From Sva-07 sp035527095 (GTDB lineage Bacteria; Actinomycetota; Acidimicrobiia; Acidimicrobiales; Ilumatobacteraceae): a stretch of DNA of 64,000 nucleotides. Location of the stretch: assembly GCA_035527095.1 (NCBI GenBank), contig DATLBC010000138.1, positions 42,918 to 106,917 on the forward strand, given 5' to 3'. Both the position numbers and the translations under genes were made by a program. This document shows positions 20,086 through 27,823 of the stretch, piece after piece. Positions within the stretch are counted from its first letter, which is position 1. The number at the start of each line of letters is the position of its first letter. A model generated the notes under the pieces. It worked only from the letters and a program-made list of their open reading frames with translations, did not search any database and had not been told where the DNA came from.

Positions 20086-20115
20086 AGCCCAACACCTGCT
20101 GCACTAGGTTGGGCT
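20086..20115 (+). promoter_or_regulatory. hairpin in the leader region upstream of the small basic protein
   Basis: The arm AGCCCAACACCT (20086-20097) can pair with AGGTTGGGCT (20106-20115) with one bulged base. It lies in the 225-bp divergent region between moxR and the 112-residue gene, 50 bp before the latter's start. A leader or terminator role is inferred. I see no clear -35/-10 pair in this stretch. Confidence 0.35.
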
Positions 20116-20153
20116 CTGCAAGCACCGAAACCACCGTGGCACGGCCACAAAGC

Positions 20154-20159
20154 AGGAGG
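20154..20159 (+). promoter_or_regulatory. perfect Shine-Dalgarno sequence of the small basic protein
   Basis: AGGAGG ends 5 bases before ATG 20165. A full consensus site is uncommon in this window and is strong support that the short downstream frame is a real, well-translated gene. Confidence 0.8.
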
Positions 20160-20164
20160 TAGCA

Positions 20165-20503
20165 ATGAGCCAACGTCACCGGTCCACCGAGACCGTGTTG
20201 CCACTCAAGCAGGAAGTGCGTGCCCACGCCCACAGCGAGCGGCACCGCATCCATGTCGAGTTGCAGAGTGTCGCTCAAGACGTCAGTGCCGGTCTCGAAC
20301 CCGAGGACGTCCACGAACCGGGGATGGCATGGAAGCCGATCGGTCATCACGACGCAGAGATCGCCAAGAACAAGCTCGCCAAGCGCAGCCGCACCAAGCG
20401 TCATTGGAAGACCAAGATGTGGAAGCGGCGGACGCAGCTGCGGCGTGACCGGGCCGACCAGATGCGTCTGGCCCGCGAGAATTCCGGCCTCATCGGCCAC
20501 TGA
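20165..20503 (+). CDS. small, very basic protein of unknown function
   Basis: The 112-residue protein is preceded by a perfect Shine-Dalgarno. The first 60 residues are His/Glu/Val-rich (RAHAHSERHRIHVELQSVAQ). The last 50 are strongly basic (KRSRTKRHWKTKMWKRR and RRDRADQMRLAREN), suggesting RNA, DNA or acidic-polymer binding. It has no membrane segment or signal. It is isolated between divergent moxR and the convergent GNAT gene. I do not recognise the family. Confidence 0.75.
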   Translation: MSQRHRSTETVLPLKQEVRAHAHSERHRIHVELQSVAQDVSAGLEPEDVHEPGMAWKPIGHHDAEIAKNKLAKRSRTKRHWKTKMWKRRTQLRRDRADQMRLARENSGLIGH

Positions 20504-20533
20504 GGCCGACGCACACCGCTGGCGTCACCGGCC

Positions 20534-21175
20534 TCAGACGAGGTCGCGGGGTTGGTCGATCCATGCGGCGACGAATTCGTCGCGGCGCTGGTTCCATTCT
20601 TCGACGGTGATCCCGTAACGCACGTGGTCCTCCCACGTGCCGTTGATCTCCAGGTACCGCTGCGCCACGCCCTCGTCGCGGATCTTCAACTTCTCCATGA
20701 TGCGGCGACTGCGCTCGTTCCGCGGGACGATGCAGACCTCGAGTCGGTGCAGTGCCAACTGCTCGAATCCGAACTGCATGACCACGGCGACAGCCTCCGC
20801 GATGTAGGCGTTGCCTGCGTGGCGCTGATCGATCCAGTAGCCGATCGTGCCCGACTGCATGGCGCCGCGAACGACGTTGTTGAGGTTGACCTCGCCCGCA
20901 ACCTGCTGATCGATGAACATGCCGAACTGGTAGGCGGTGCCGGCCGCACGGTCGCGGTCGCGCTGCTGGCAACGTGCGGCGAACGCACTGCGGTCGGTGA
21001 CCGGGTCGGGCTGGTGCACCGGCCGACTCGGCTCCCAGACGGTCAACCACTCGGCGTTGCGGCGCCGCACGTCGCTCCACGACCGGAAGTCGTTGGCCGC
21101 CAATGGCCGCAGCATCACCCGCCGGCCGTAGAGGCGCACCGGTGAACTCGACCGGGACGGATGTCGCAGCACCAT
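20534..21175 (-). CDS. GNAT N-acetyltransferase, RimJ/RimL type
   Basis: The 213-residue acetyltransferase is similar to the RimJ/RimL group that acetylates protein N-termini, especially ribosomal proteins. It shows the GNAT core GTIGYWIDQRHAGNAYIAEA, with the acetyl-CoA loop, and then HRLEVCIVPRNERSRRIMEK. ATG 21175 overlaps the stop of the upstream gene (TGATG), making it the last of a five-gene coupled operon. The substrate is unknown. Confidence 0.88.
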   Translation of the reverse strand: MVLRHPSRSSSPVRLYGRRVMLRPLAANDFRSWSDVRRRNAEWLTVWEPSRPVHQPDPVTDRSAFAARCQQRDRDRAAGTAYQFGMFIDQQVAGEVNLNNVVRGAMQSGTIGYWIDQRHAGNAYIAEAVAVVMQFGFEQLALHRLEVCIVPRNERSRRIMEKLKIRDEGVAQRYLEINGTWEDHVRYGITVEEWNQRRDEFVAAWIDQPRDLV

Positions 21176-21702
21176 CAGGACACCGTTCCCGTGTCTGGAC
21201 GGTCGACCTGGTCCGCGACCGAGCCGCCGATGCGGACTGCACGCAGGTCGAGACGTCGCATGATCCCAAGTATCACGCAACACGTGCCGATGATCGACTC
21301 GACGTGGTCGTCGGGCAGCCCGGGATTGTGGCGTCGGTCGTGGACCGATTCGACGGCCAGCGTTCGGAACACCTCGTCCGCGTCGGCTCGCAGGAGCTCG
21401 TAGCCGACCGGTACGCGGTCGGTGCCGATCTCGACGCGAGCCAGCGCCTCGGCGTGGGGGCCGAGTGCGATCACGATGTGCGCTGTGGCGATCGACGGCG
21501 CCTCGATCAGCAGATCGTCCAGGTGATCGTGCACGAGACCCAACGCATTGGTGAGATGCGCCGGCGGCGGCGGGTCGCCACCGAGTAACGGCCCGTTCAG
21601 CAGCGTGAGGGGGCCGACGGGGACCGTGTGGGTGCCACCGCCGTGGACCTCGACGAGCAACGCGTGGTCATCGATCGTCACCGCCAGTGTCCCGACGGTC
21701 AT
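21175..21702 (-). CDS. short Ppx/GppA-like protein, probably a reduced phosphatase
   Basis: The 175-residue protein begins TVGTLAVTIDDHALLVEV, reminiscent of the first strand of the Ppx/GppA (actin-like) fold. It ends with HNPGLPDDHVESIIGTC and VILGIMRRLDLRAVRI, which follows the pattern seen near the end of the Ppx/GppA domain (HPGL, then a helix, then LRAVMERLGL). The family is normally about 300 residues, so a large central part is missing. It overlaps DUF501 (ATGA), and in M. tuberculosis a Ppx gene directly follows DUF501. The identification rests on motif and context, so it is tentative. Confidence 0.55.
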   Translation of the reverse strand: MTVGTLAVTIDDHALLVEVHGGGTHTVPVGPLTLLNGPLLGGDPPPPAHLTNALGLVHDHLDDLLIEAPSIATAHIVIALGPHAEALARVEIGTDRVPVGYELLRADADEVFRTLAVESVHDRRHNPGLPDDHVESIIGTCCVILGIMRRLDLRAVRIGGSVADQVDRPDTGTVS

Positions 21703-22160
21703 TGGGCGTCGACCATCGTGGTGATCGGTGCATCGAGGTGGTCGAGTGTCCAGCGCCCGACCGGGTCGTCGCCGCCCGCCAAATGGTGCGCGAGGTGCGC
21801 GTGCAGGCACTTGACGCCCACGCGTGTTCCACCGACACCGCCGTACGGCCGCGGTCCCTGGTGGTCGTCGTCGATGGCGGAGTCACGTTCGGCGGCGTAG
21901 CGTCGATGCGCCTCCGCCAGCTCGTCGGCATCGACCTCGGCCTCGGCTGCCCGGACACCTCCGGCTGCCTCGAGCCGGCTGACGTCGCGAACCAGTTCGG
22001 CCCCCACGAGATAGAAGCGTGTCGGCATGGGCGTGCCGTCGTCGAGGAACGGGGCGTTGCGAACCACGATCGGGTCACCTGCGCCGTCACGAACCACGAC
22101 CTCGAACGCTCCTGCCGGCTCACGTCCGAGCAGTTCGGCGACGCGAGCTCGATCGTCCAT
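21699..22160 (-). CDS. DUF501 protein
   Basis: The 153-residue soluble protein has the DUF501 hallmark GVGGTRVGVKCLHAHLAH followed by LAGGDDPVGRW; the conserved Cys and His residues suggest a metal or catalytic site. DUF501 usually lies between divIC/ftsB and a Ppx gene. Here it has left divIC (46.3 kb) but keeps a Ppx-like partner downstream with ATGA overlap. Its start overlaps the coxG stop (TGATG). The function is unknown. Confidence 0.88.
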   Translation of the reverse strand: MDDRARVAELLGREPAGAFEVVVRDGAGDPIVVRNAPFLDDGTPMPTRFYLVGAELVRDVSRLEAAGGVRAAEAEVDADELAEAHRRYAAERDSAIDDDHQGPRPYGGVGGTRVGVKCLHAHLAHHLAGGDDPVGRWTLDHLDAPITTMVDAQ

Positions 22161-22855
22161 CAGTCCCGTCGGCGTCGAACGAGCAGAAGCACCACCACGA
22201 TGGCGATCAGCGCCGGAACGATGCGCTTGACCAGCGAGGAACCACCGACCTCCATCAGGTCGATCGGCTCCGTTGCAGGGCCCTCGATCTTGCGTACCTG
22301 CGGCTTGACTGCGGCGTCGGGGGCCGCGGCGGTGTCCGGCGCCGGGGCCGCAGCTACAACCGCAGCTGGTGTTGACGTGGCCGATGCGACCGATTCGACA
22401 CCTTGCTCGTCGATCATCTGGTTGAGGTTGTCGGCGAACTGTTCCATCAGCTTCGAGCTGACGTCGCCCATGATGCCGCGCCCGAACTGGGCGACTTTGC
22501 CGGTGATGTGCAGGTCTGTGGTGACCGCCACGCGAGTGCTGGTCGGCGACAGGCTCTCGGCCTGCGCAGAGATCTCGGCCGAGGCGTTGCCTCGGCCACC
22601 GGTGTCTCGGCCGGCGCCCTTGATCACGGCGCGGTAGTTGACATCATCACGCTCGACGAAGTGCGCCTCGCCCTTGAACTGGCTGCTGATCGCGCCGAGC
22701 TTCACCTTGACCACGCCCCGGTAGGTCTCGCCTTCGATCTCTTGCAGTTCGGCTCCCGGCAGGCATGGCGCGATGCGCTCGAGGTCGGTGATCAGCGGCC
22801 AAGCCTCCTCGATCGGGCGGTTGACCGTGAACTCGTTGATCAGTTGCTCTGCCAT
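22160..22855 (-). CDS. coxG: CoxG-type SRPBCC protein with C-terminal membrane anchor
   Basis: The 231-residue protein has an N-terminal SRPBCC (START-like) domain of the CO dehydrogenase subunit G family (FTVNRPIEEAWPLITDLERI, CLPGAELQEIEG) for the first 150 residues. An Ala/Pro-rich linker, one transmembrane helix (IVPALIAIVVVLLLV) and an RRRRD tail follow. CoxG proteins recruit the molybdenum hydroxylase to the membrane. Its start lies inside mocA (16-bp overlap), and coxS/L/M lie 15 kb away. Confidence 0.92.
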   Translation of the reverse strand: MAEQLINEFTVNRPIEEAWPLITDLERIAPCLPGAELQEIEGETYRGVVKVKLGAISSQFKGEAHFVERDDVNYRAVIKGAGRDTGGRGNASAEISAQAESLSPTSTRVAVTTDLHITGKVAQFGRGIMGDVSSKLMEQFADNLNQMIDEQGVESVASATSTPAAVVAAAPAPDTAAAPDAAVKPQVRKIEGPATEPIDLMEVGGSSLVKRIVPALIAIVVVLLLVRRRRD

Positions 22856-23424
22856 CGGCGAAGGTCCTCTGTGGTGTCGATGTCGGCGGGTGAACCAGCG
22901 CACGCTACTTCACGAACCAGTTCTGGACGAACGCGCATCAGTGCACGGGCACCCTCGTCGCCGACCACCGGCAGCAACTCCCAGACCTCGGCGTCGATCT
23001 TCACCGGGTTGGCGCGTCGACCGGCGTAGGTGGCAACGGCGATCGGCCCGTCATGTTCTGCCACGGCACGCCAGGCACCGGGCTCGACGAACGGCTGGTC
23101 GGCGAGCCCGACCACGATGCTCGTGGCACCCAGCGCCCGCGCCGCATCGATCCCGGCGCGCAGCGAGGTGATCTGGCCGTCCGCCCACCGTGGGTTGTGG
23201 CACACGCTCACGGCATCGGCCAGCTGCGTCGGCACCACGTCGGCTGCGGCGCCGGTGACGACGACGACCGGGCCGATGTCGGCAGCCAGCGCGTTGGCGA
23301 GGGACCGTTCGATCACCGTACGAGCGTCGCCGTCGAGGATTCGCGCCGACAATTTGTGTTCGGGACCGTCGAAACGAGATCCGGCCCCGGCGGCGAGCAG
23401 CACCACGACACGGTGTTGGGGCAT
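22840..23424 (-). CDS. mocA: molybdenum cofactor nucleotidyltransferase (MocA-like)
   Basis: This 194-residue MobA-like NTP transferase shows LLAAGAGSRF (nucleotide-binding loop), KLSARILDG, VVVVTG, the metal-binding Asp in GLADQPFVEP, and a late ANPVKID segment. MocA attaches CMP to molybdopterin to give the MCD cofactor used by xanthine/CO dehydrogenase-family enzymes, three subunits of which are encoded in this window. It is the first gene of a coupled operon (mocA, coxG, DUF501, Ppx-like, GNAT) and is divergent from the NlpC/P60 gene across 184 bp. Confidence 0.88.
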   Translation of the reverse strand: MPQHRVVVLLAAGAGSRFDGPEHKLSARILDGDARTVIERSLANALAADIGPVVVVTGAAADVVPTQLADAVSVCHNPRWADGQITSLRAGIDAARALGATSIVVGLADQPFVEPGAWRAVAEHDGPIAVATYAGRRANPVKIDAEVWELLPVVGDEGARALMRVRPELVREVACAGSPADIDTTEDLRRWQSN

Positions 23425-23608
23425 CGTCCCAGCGTATGGGCCAGATTTTGGCGTTGACGATGCCGGCACCACTGCAGTCTGCCCGATCGGAGCACGCCAT
23501 CTGGATGACGGTTTCATGACGAAATCTTGCTGCCCGCGGGTCAGTATTGCGATTTGGTGACGATATGTTACCCAACCGTCACGGCAAGGCTCCGTGGTGG
23601 TACCCCTC

Positions 23609-24331
23609 ATGAGCACATCACACATCTCCACCGATACCTCTGTTCGTCCCCTCGGACGTGAGCGCACCAACTTCGGCGCTGCAACTCGCGCGGTCATCGT
23701 CGGCGTCATCTTGACGGCTGCGACGGTCGCCGGAACGCTTGCGGTCGCCGACGACAGCGCCTCGGCGGTGTCCGGCCCGTTGGCCACGAATGCAATGGCA
23801 CCGATCGTCACGACCTCGGCCCGACAGGCGCTCGAGAGCTACGACCAGTGGGTCGTCAGCAACGACGCTGCGGCCTACCGTTCCTTCGTCTGGTTCCGCA
23901 CCCAGACCGCACAGTACGCAGCGAGCGAGTTGGGTTACCCGCAAGCCGAGATGGTCGAGGCATGGGCCGCGACGCCGGTGGGTCACCAGCTCGCCGTGCT
24001 CGGTGCGATGACGCAGGTCGGCGTGCCGTATCGCACCAACACCAGCCAGGAAGGCGTCGGATTCGACTGCTCAGGCTTGACCACCTACGCATGGTCGCGG
24101 GCGGGCGTTCAGCTCACGCGCCAGTCAGGCGCACAGATCCGCGAGGCAGCCCCGCTCGAGCGGGACACCGCCAAGGCTGGCGACTTGGCGCAGTATCCCG
24201 GCCACGTGATGATGTACCTCGGCGTCGGCGACGCCGTGATCCACTCGGTGATGAGCGGACGCACCGTCGAGCTCGACACGATCAACACTCGCCGCACCAA
24301 CTCGGTCCGCTTCGGCGACCCGACGCTCTGA
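23609..24331 (+). CDS. NlpC/P60 peptidoglycan endopeptidase
   Basis: The 240-residue exported protein has an N-terminal signal/anchor segment (VIVGVILTAATVAGTLAV), a helical spacer, and a C-terminal NlpC/P60 domain. The catalytic Cys is in GFDCSGLTTYAW (about residue 154) and the His in PGHVMMYLG (about 199). Such enzymes cleave D-Glu-mDAP bonds in stem peptides. ATG 23609 was preferred over GTG 23594. The 184-bp upstream region contains an imperfect palindrome (GTGACGATATGTTAC, 23557-23571) but no riboswitch I could recognise. Confidence 0.9.
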   Translation: MSTSHISTDTSVRPLGRERTNFGAATRAVIVGVILTAATVAGTLAVADDSASAVSGPLATNAMAPIVTTSARQALESYDQWVVSNDAAAYRSFVWFRTQTAQYAASELGYPQAEMVEAWAATPVGHQLAVLGAMTQVGVPYRTNTSQEGVGFDCSGLTTYAWSRAGVQLTRQSGAQIREAAPLERDTAKAGDLAQYPGHVMMYLGVGDAVIHSVMSGRTVELDTINTRRTNSVRFGDPTL

Positions 24332-24349
24332 GTCCCGCGGCGACCTGCC

Positions 24350-24461
24350 CCGGTTGCGATGAGCGGGGTCGCCGTATCCGGTTGGTTGGCTCATCGCTGG
24401 GCGGATTGCGCCGGTTGCGATGAGCGGGGTCGCCGTATCCGGTTGGTTGGCTCATCGCTGG
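24350..24461. repeat. tandem pair of 38-nt hairpins (GATGAGC family), 61-bp period
   Basis: Two identical 51-nt units (24350-24400 and 24411-24461) lie between the convergent nlpC and xdhC genes. Each holds GATGAGC and its complement GCTCATC at the ends of a 38-nt segment (24358-24395, 24419-24456). The units are spaced by 61 bp. A second pair with the same unit length and period, but diverged sequence, lies at 46905-47003. It may also serve as a bidirectional terminator. Confidence 0.85.
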
Positions 24462-24471
24462 TGCGTCGCCG

Positions 24472-25299
24472 CTAGCTGTGAATCGCGCCGCTGCCGTCCT
24501 TGAGCGAGGGGACGTCGCGTCCGGTGCGTCGGGCGATGATCTCGGCGCAGATCGACACCGCGGTCTCCTCGGGGGTGCGAGCGCCGATGTCGAGCCCGAT
24601 GGGAGACATCAGGCGGTTCAGCTGGCCGGCGGTGACACCGGCCTCGACAAGTCGATCGGTCCGCCGTCGGTGGGTGGATCGGCTGCCCATCACGCCGATG
24701 TAGCCCACTCGTGTGGCAAGCGCGCCCTGGACGGCGGGGACGTCGAACTTGGGGTCGTGGGTCAAGATGCAGACAGCGTCGCGGGGCCCGAGCTCGTGGC
24801 CGAGCTGATCGAAGACGGGCGTCGGCCAGGTGACCTTCACATCGTCGGCCATCGGGAAGCGGCGTCGGGTGGCGAACACCTCACGGGCATCGCAGACGAC
24901 GACGCGGTACCCGAGCACCTTGGCCACGCGTGCGAGCGCCGCGGTGAAGTCGACGGCACCGAAGATCCACATCTGCGGTGGCGGCGCATGCGACTCGACG
25001 AAGATTCGCACGGTGGGCTGGTCGACGAGATCCTCAGGCGTGGTCTGGCCCTCCGGTCCGTAGTTGCGAACGCCCGACTGGGCGGCCTCCAGTTCGGCGA
25101 GCGCATCGCGGGCGACGACACGGTCGAGTTCGGGATGGCCGAGTGTGCCGATCGGTGCTCGGTCCGGCTCGACCAGCAGTTTGGCGCCGACATGGGGTCC
25201 GTCGATCACGGTCGCGAGCGCCACCGGGCTCTCGGCGCGGAGCAGTGCGGCGTAGCGCTCGAACACCGTGGCACCGTCGTCGGGATTCGGCGTGCTCAC
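24472..25299 (-). CDS. xdhC: XdhC-type maturation protein, larger part (Rossmann domain)
   Basis: The 275-residue protein has a degenerate N-terminal XdhC/CoxI segment and a C-terminal XdhC Rossmann domain: MWIFGAVDFTAALARVAKVL, YRVVVCDAREVFATRRRFP, and then VGYIGVMGSRSTHRRR. XdhC inserts the sulfurated molybdenum cofactor into xanthine dehydrogenase-family enzymes. The start GTG 25299 overlaps the stop of the small XdhC gene (GTGA), so the two halves are coupled. It is the last gene of coxD-coxE-xdhC-xdhC. Confidence 0.9.
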   Translation of the reverse strand: MSTPNPDDGATVFERYAALLRAESPVALATVIDGPHVGAKLLVEPDRAPIGTLGHPELDRVVARDALAELEAAQSGVRNYGPEGQTTPEDLVDQPTVRIFVESHAPPPQMWIFGAVDFTAALARVAKVLGYRVVVCDAREVFATRRRFPMADDVKVTWPTPVFDQLGHELGPRDAVCILTHDPKFDVPAVQGALATRVGYIGVMGSRSTHRRRTDRLVEAGVTAGQLNRLMSPIGLDIGARTPEETAVSICAEIIARRTGRDVPSLKDGSGAIHS

Positions 25300-25613
25300 C
25301 AGTCGAGTTCCTCGATGTACAGATGGATCGTGCCGCCGCACGTGAGCCCGACGGCGAACGCCTCGTCGTCGGAGTAGCCGAACGTGATCACCCCGGGCTC
25401 GCGTTCGCCGGCGAGGATCGACAGCGCCTCGGCAACGACGGCACCCTCGACGCATCCGCCGCTCACGCTGCCCGCGACCTCGCCGTCGTCGGTGACGGCC
25501 ATCGCGGCGCCGGGGTCGCGCGGGCCCGAGCCCTCGATGTCGACGACGCGAGCAACCGCGATGCGGTGCCCGGCGCCTCGCCAGCGGTCGATGTCATCCA
25601 GCAGGTCGTGCAT
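25296..25613 (-). CDS. XdhC/CoxI-type small maturation protein (N-terminal domain only)
   Basis: This 105-residue protein equals the N-terminal XdhC_CoxI domain: GSGPRDPGAAMAVTDDG, SVSGGCVEGAVV with its conserved Cys, and LTCGGTIHLYIEEL with a second conserved Cys. Together with the overlapping downstream gene it makes a two-piece XdhC. The Cys residues are those thought to handle sulfurated cofactor in the family. It lies 35 bp downstream of coxE in the same operon. Confidence 0.9.
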   Translation of the reverse strand: MHDLLDDIDRWRGAGHRIAVARVVDIEGSGPRDPGAAMAVTDDGEVAGSVSGGCVEGAVVAEALSILAGEREPGVITFGYSDDEAFAVGLTCGGTIHLYIEELDW

Positions 25614-25648
25614 GCTCAGCTCCTCGGCCGGTGTTCAGTCTGTGGCGG

Positions 25649-26815
25649 TCACGTTTCCGCGATCACCCGAGTCAGTTCTTCCATGGCGGCTACCGAATGA
25701 CCCTCCACGAAACGGTCAACATACGGCAGTGCCGCCGCCATTCCCCGTGCCAGCGGTGCGTATCCGGGCGTCACCTTGAGTGGATTGACCCAGATCAATC
25801 GGTGGGTCACGCGCTGCAGTCGCTCCATCTCGGCGCCGAGTTCGTCGGGTTCCCCGCGGTCCCAACCATCGGAGAGGACGACCACGATCGAGTTGCGAGC
25901 CAGACCTCGAACCCCCCATTGGTCGTTGAACTGGCGAAGGCCGGTGCCGAGGCGCGTGCCGCCGCTCCAGTCGGCGACGCGCTCTCCGGCAGCTCGCACT
26001 GCGATGTCGGGGTCGCGACTGGTGAGCTCGCGTGTGATCCGCGTCAGCCGGGTTCCGAGTGTGAACGCCTCGACCTTCTGGCGGCCGGCGACCGCGGCGT
26101 GCACGAATCGAAGCAACGCTCGTGCATACGGCTCCATCGACCCGCTGACGTCGAGCAACAGGACGAGGCGACGCAGGCGGGGCGTGGGCGCAAGGTGATG
26201 TCGCTCGATGGGCTCACCACCAGCGCGGATGGCGGAGCGCACAGTGCGGCGGATGTCGGGCGTCGAGGTGCGTCGCGGCGTTGGGCCTCGGCGCAGCGAT
26301 GCCCGCGGTGCGCCGACGAGGCGCAGGTGGCTCATCAGTTCCTGCGCCTGGGTGAGTTCGTCGGGCGAGTAGTCGGCGAAGTCCTTGTTCCGAAGGATCT
26401 CGGTGGCCGAGAACCGGAGCTCGATCACCTCGTCGTCGGTGTTGTCGGCGCCGTCATCTCCGTCGGCGGAGTCCTCGTCGGTGTCGACGGCGATCGTGAT
26501 CGACAATGGCTCCTCGGCCGGGGCATCGGCTCCGCTGGACTGGCGTCCCTCGAAGAACACGGCGAATGCCCGGTCGTAGGACGCGATGTCCTCCATCCGT
26601 CGCACCAGAGTTGAGCGGCCCGCCCAATAGGTCGTGCCGCGATCGTCGAGCCCGGTGGCGCACAACGCCGCCGCGAACGTGTGGGTGCAGCTGGTCGGGA
26701 CGCTGAGGCCGAGACCGCGCAGGATCTGAGTGAATGCCACGGCGATGTCGGCGGGCGAGGCGACCGCGACAGATGGCGTGGGCAGCGCTGCGTCGTCGGT
26801 GGCGGTGGGGTTCAC
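25649..26815 (-). CDS. coxE: CoxE-like vWA-domain protein
   Basis: The 388-residue protein is of the CoxE family. The C-terminal von Willebrand A domain carries the MIDAS motif LLLDVSGSMEPY and the conserved Thr in SGGTRLGTG; the N-terminal half is helical, with an acidic stretch of Asp/Glu around residue 115-125. CoxE works with the AAA+ protein CoxD in assembling the Mo/Cu centre of CO dehydrogenase, and analogous pairs serve other hydroxylases. GTG 26815 overlaps the coxD stop (GTGA). Confidence 0.9.
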   Translation of the reverse strand: MNPTATDDAALPTPSVAVASPADIAVAFTQILRGLGLSVPTSCTHTFAAALCATGLDDRGTTYWAGRSTLVRRMEDIASYDRAFAVFFEGRQSSGADAPAEEPLSITIAVDTDEDSADGDDGADNTDDEVIELRFSATEILRNKDFADYSPDELTQAQELMSHLRLVGAPRASLRRGPTPRRTSTPDIRRTVRSAIRAGGEPIERHHLAPTPRLRRLVLLLDVSGSMEPYARALLRFVHAAVAGRQKVEAFTLGTRLTRITRELTSRDPDIAVRAAGERVADWSGGTRLGTGLRQFNDQWGVRGLARNSIVVVLSDGWDRGEPDELGAEMERLQRVTHRLIWVNPLKVTPGYAPLARGMAAALPYVDRFVEGHSVAAMEELTRVIAET

Positions 26816-27753
26816 GTCTCGTCGATGGTGAGCTGGCCGGGAACCTCGCGGTGGGCGCGTCCGGTGGCGATTGCCTGTTGGACGAGGTCGGCGACGCCGT
26901 GCTGTTCGACCCGCTGGCTGTCCTCGCGGTACTTCACCACGGTGCCGAGGGTGTTTGCGACCACCGTCTCGTCGAGCTCGGTTGCCCCGAGTCGGCCGAG
27001 GGCCGTGGCCCAGTCGATGGTCTCGGCGACGCCGGGCGGCTTGTAGAGCGACAGGCCGCGGAGGGCTTCGACAGCGCCGGCAACCTGGCGCGCGAGCTCG
27101 GCATCGATGTCGGGGACGCGGAGTCTGACGATCGCTACCTCGCGCTCGAATCCGGGATGCTCGACCCAGTGGTACAGGCAGCGCCGCTTCAACGCGTCGT
27201 GAACGTCGCGCGTGCGATTCGAGGTGAGGATCACGATCGGAGGCCGCTCGGCGCGGAACACGCCGACCTCGGGGATCGTGATCTGGAAGTCCGACAGCAC
27301 TTCGAGGAGGTAGGCCTCGAACTCGTCGTCGGCACGGTCGATCTCGTCGATCAAGAGAACCGGTGGTGGCCCGTCGACGGGCTCGATGGCTCGAAGGAGT
27401 GCCCGCTTGACCAGAAACCGTTCACCGTAGAGCTCGGCTTCGAGTTCGTCGGCGGTGCGCGACGTCGATTCACCCGTGGCTTCGGTGGCGCGCAGGTGCA
27501 GCAGCTGACGGGCGTAGTCCCAGTCGTAGACGGCCTGCGACACGTCGATGCCTTCGTAGCACTGCAGGCGGATCAGTTGACCGCCCGTTGCGACCGCGAG
27601 CGTCTTGGCCAGCTCGGTCTTGCCGACCCCTGCCTCGCCTTCGAGCAACAACGGGCGGTTCAGCGTCATCGCCAGGAACACCGACGTCGAGATCCCCTCG
27701 TCGGGCAGGTAGCCGTGGCGTGCGAGCGCTCCGGCGACGGTGGCTGGTGTCAT
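26812..27753 (-). CDS. coxD: CoxD-like AAA+ ATPase
   Basis: The 313-residue MoxR-type ATPase of the CoxD group has a Walker A LEGEAGVGKTEL, Walker B VLLIDEIDRAD and sensor ILTSNRTRDVHDALKRR. Mid-protein it carries the CoxD-specific stretch LQCYEGIDVSQAVYDWDYAR. It is the first gene of the coxD-coxE-xdhC-xdhC operon and divergent from glgX across 70 bp. It is distinct from the MoxR at 19 kb, which serves the DUF58 system. Confidence 0.93.
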   Translation of the reverse strand: MTPATVAGALARHGYLPDEGISTSVFLAMTLNRPLLLEGEAGVGKTELAKTLAVATGGQLIRLQCYEGIDVSQAVYDWDYARQLLHLRATEATGESTSRTADELEAELYGERFLVKRALLRAIEPVDGPPPVLLIDEIDRADDEFEAYLLEVLSDFQITIPEVGVFRAERPPIVILTSNRTRDVHDALKRRCLYHWVEHPGFEREVAIVRLRVPDIDAELARQVAGAVEALRGLSLYKPPGVAETIDWATALGRLGATELDETVVANTLGTVVKYREDSQRVEQHGVADLVQQAIATGRAHREVPGQLTIDET

Positions 27754-27823
27754 CGAGACGACGCTACCGGAGGGCCCGGGGTGACGTCTGCTCCGTCGCG
27801 CGGCCCGCGATCGCGGGCATCAT

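Noticed and set aside
23425..23608. ydaO-type c-di-AMP riboswitch before the NlpC/P60 gene
   Set aside because: Cell-wall hydrolase genes in actinobacteria often have one, but the conserved sequence blocks are not present here.
24350..24461. Possible minimal CRISPR array
   Set aside because: There are only two units, the repeat is a large palindrome, the 'spacer' is short and partly conserved with the other locus, and no cas genes are present.
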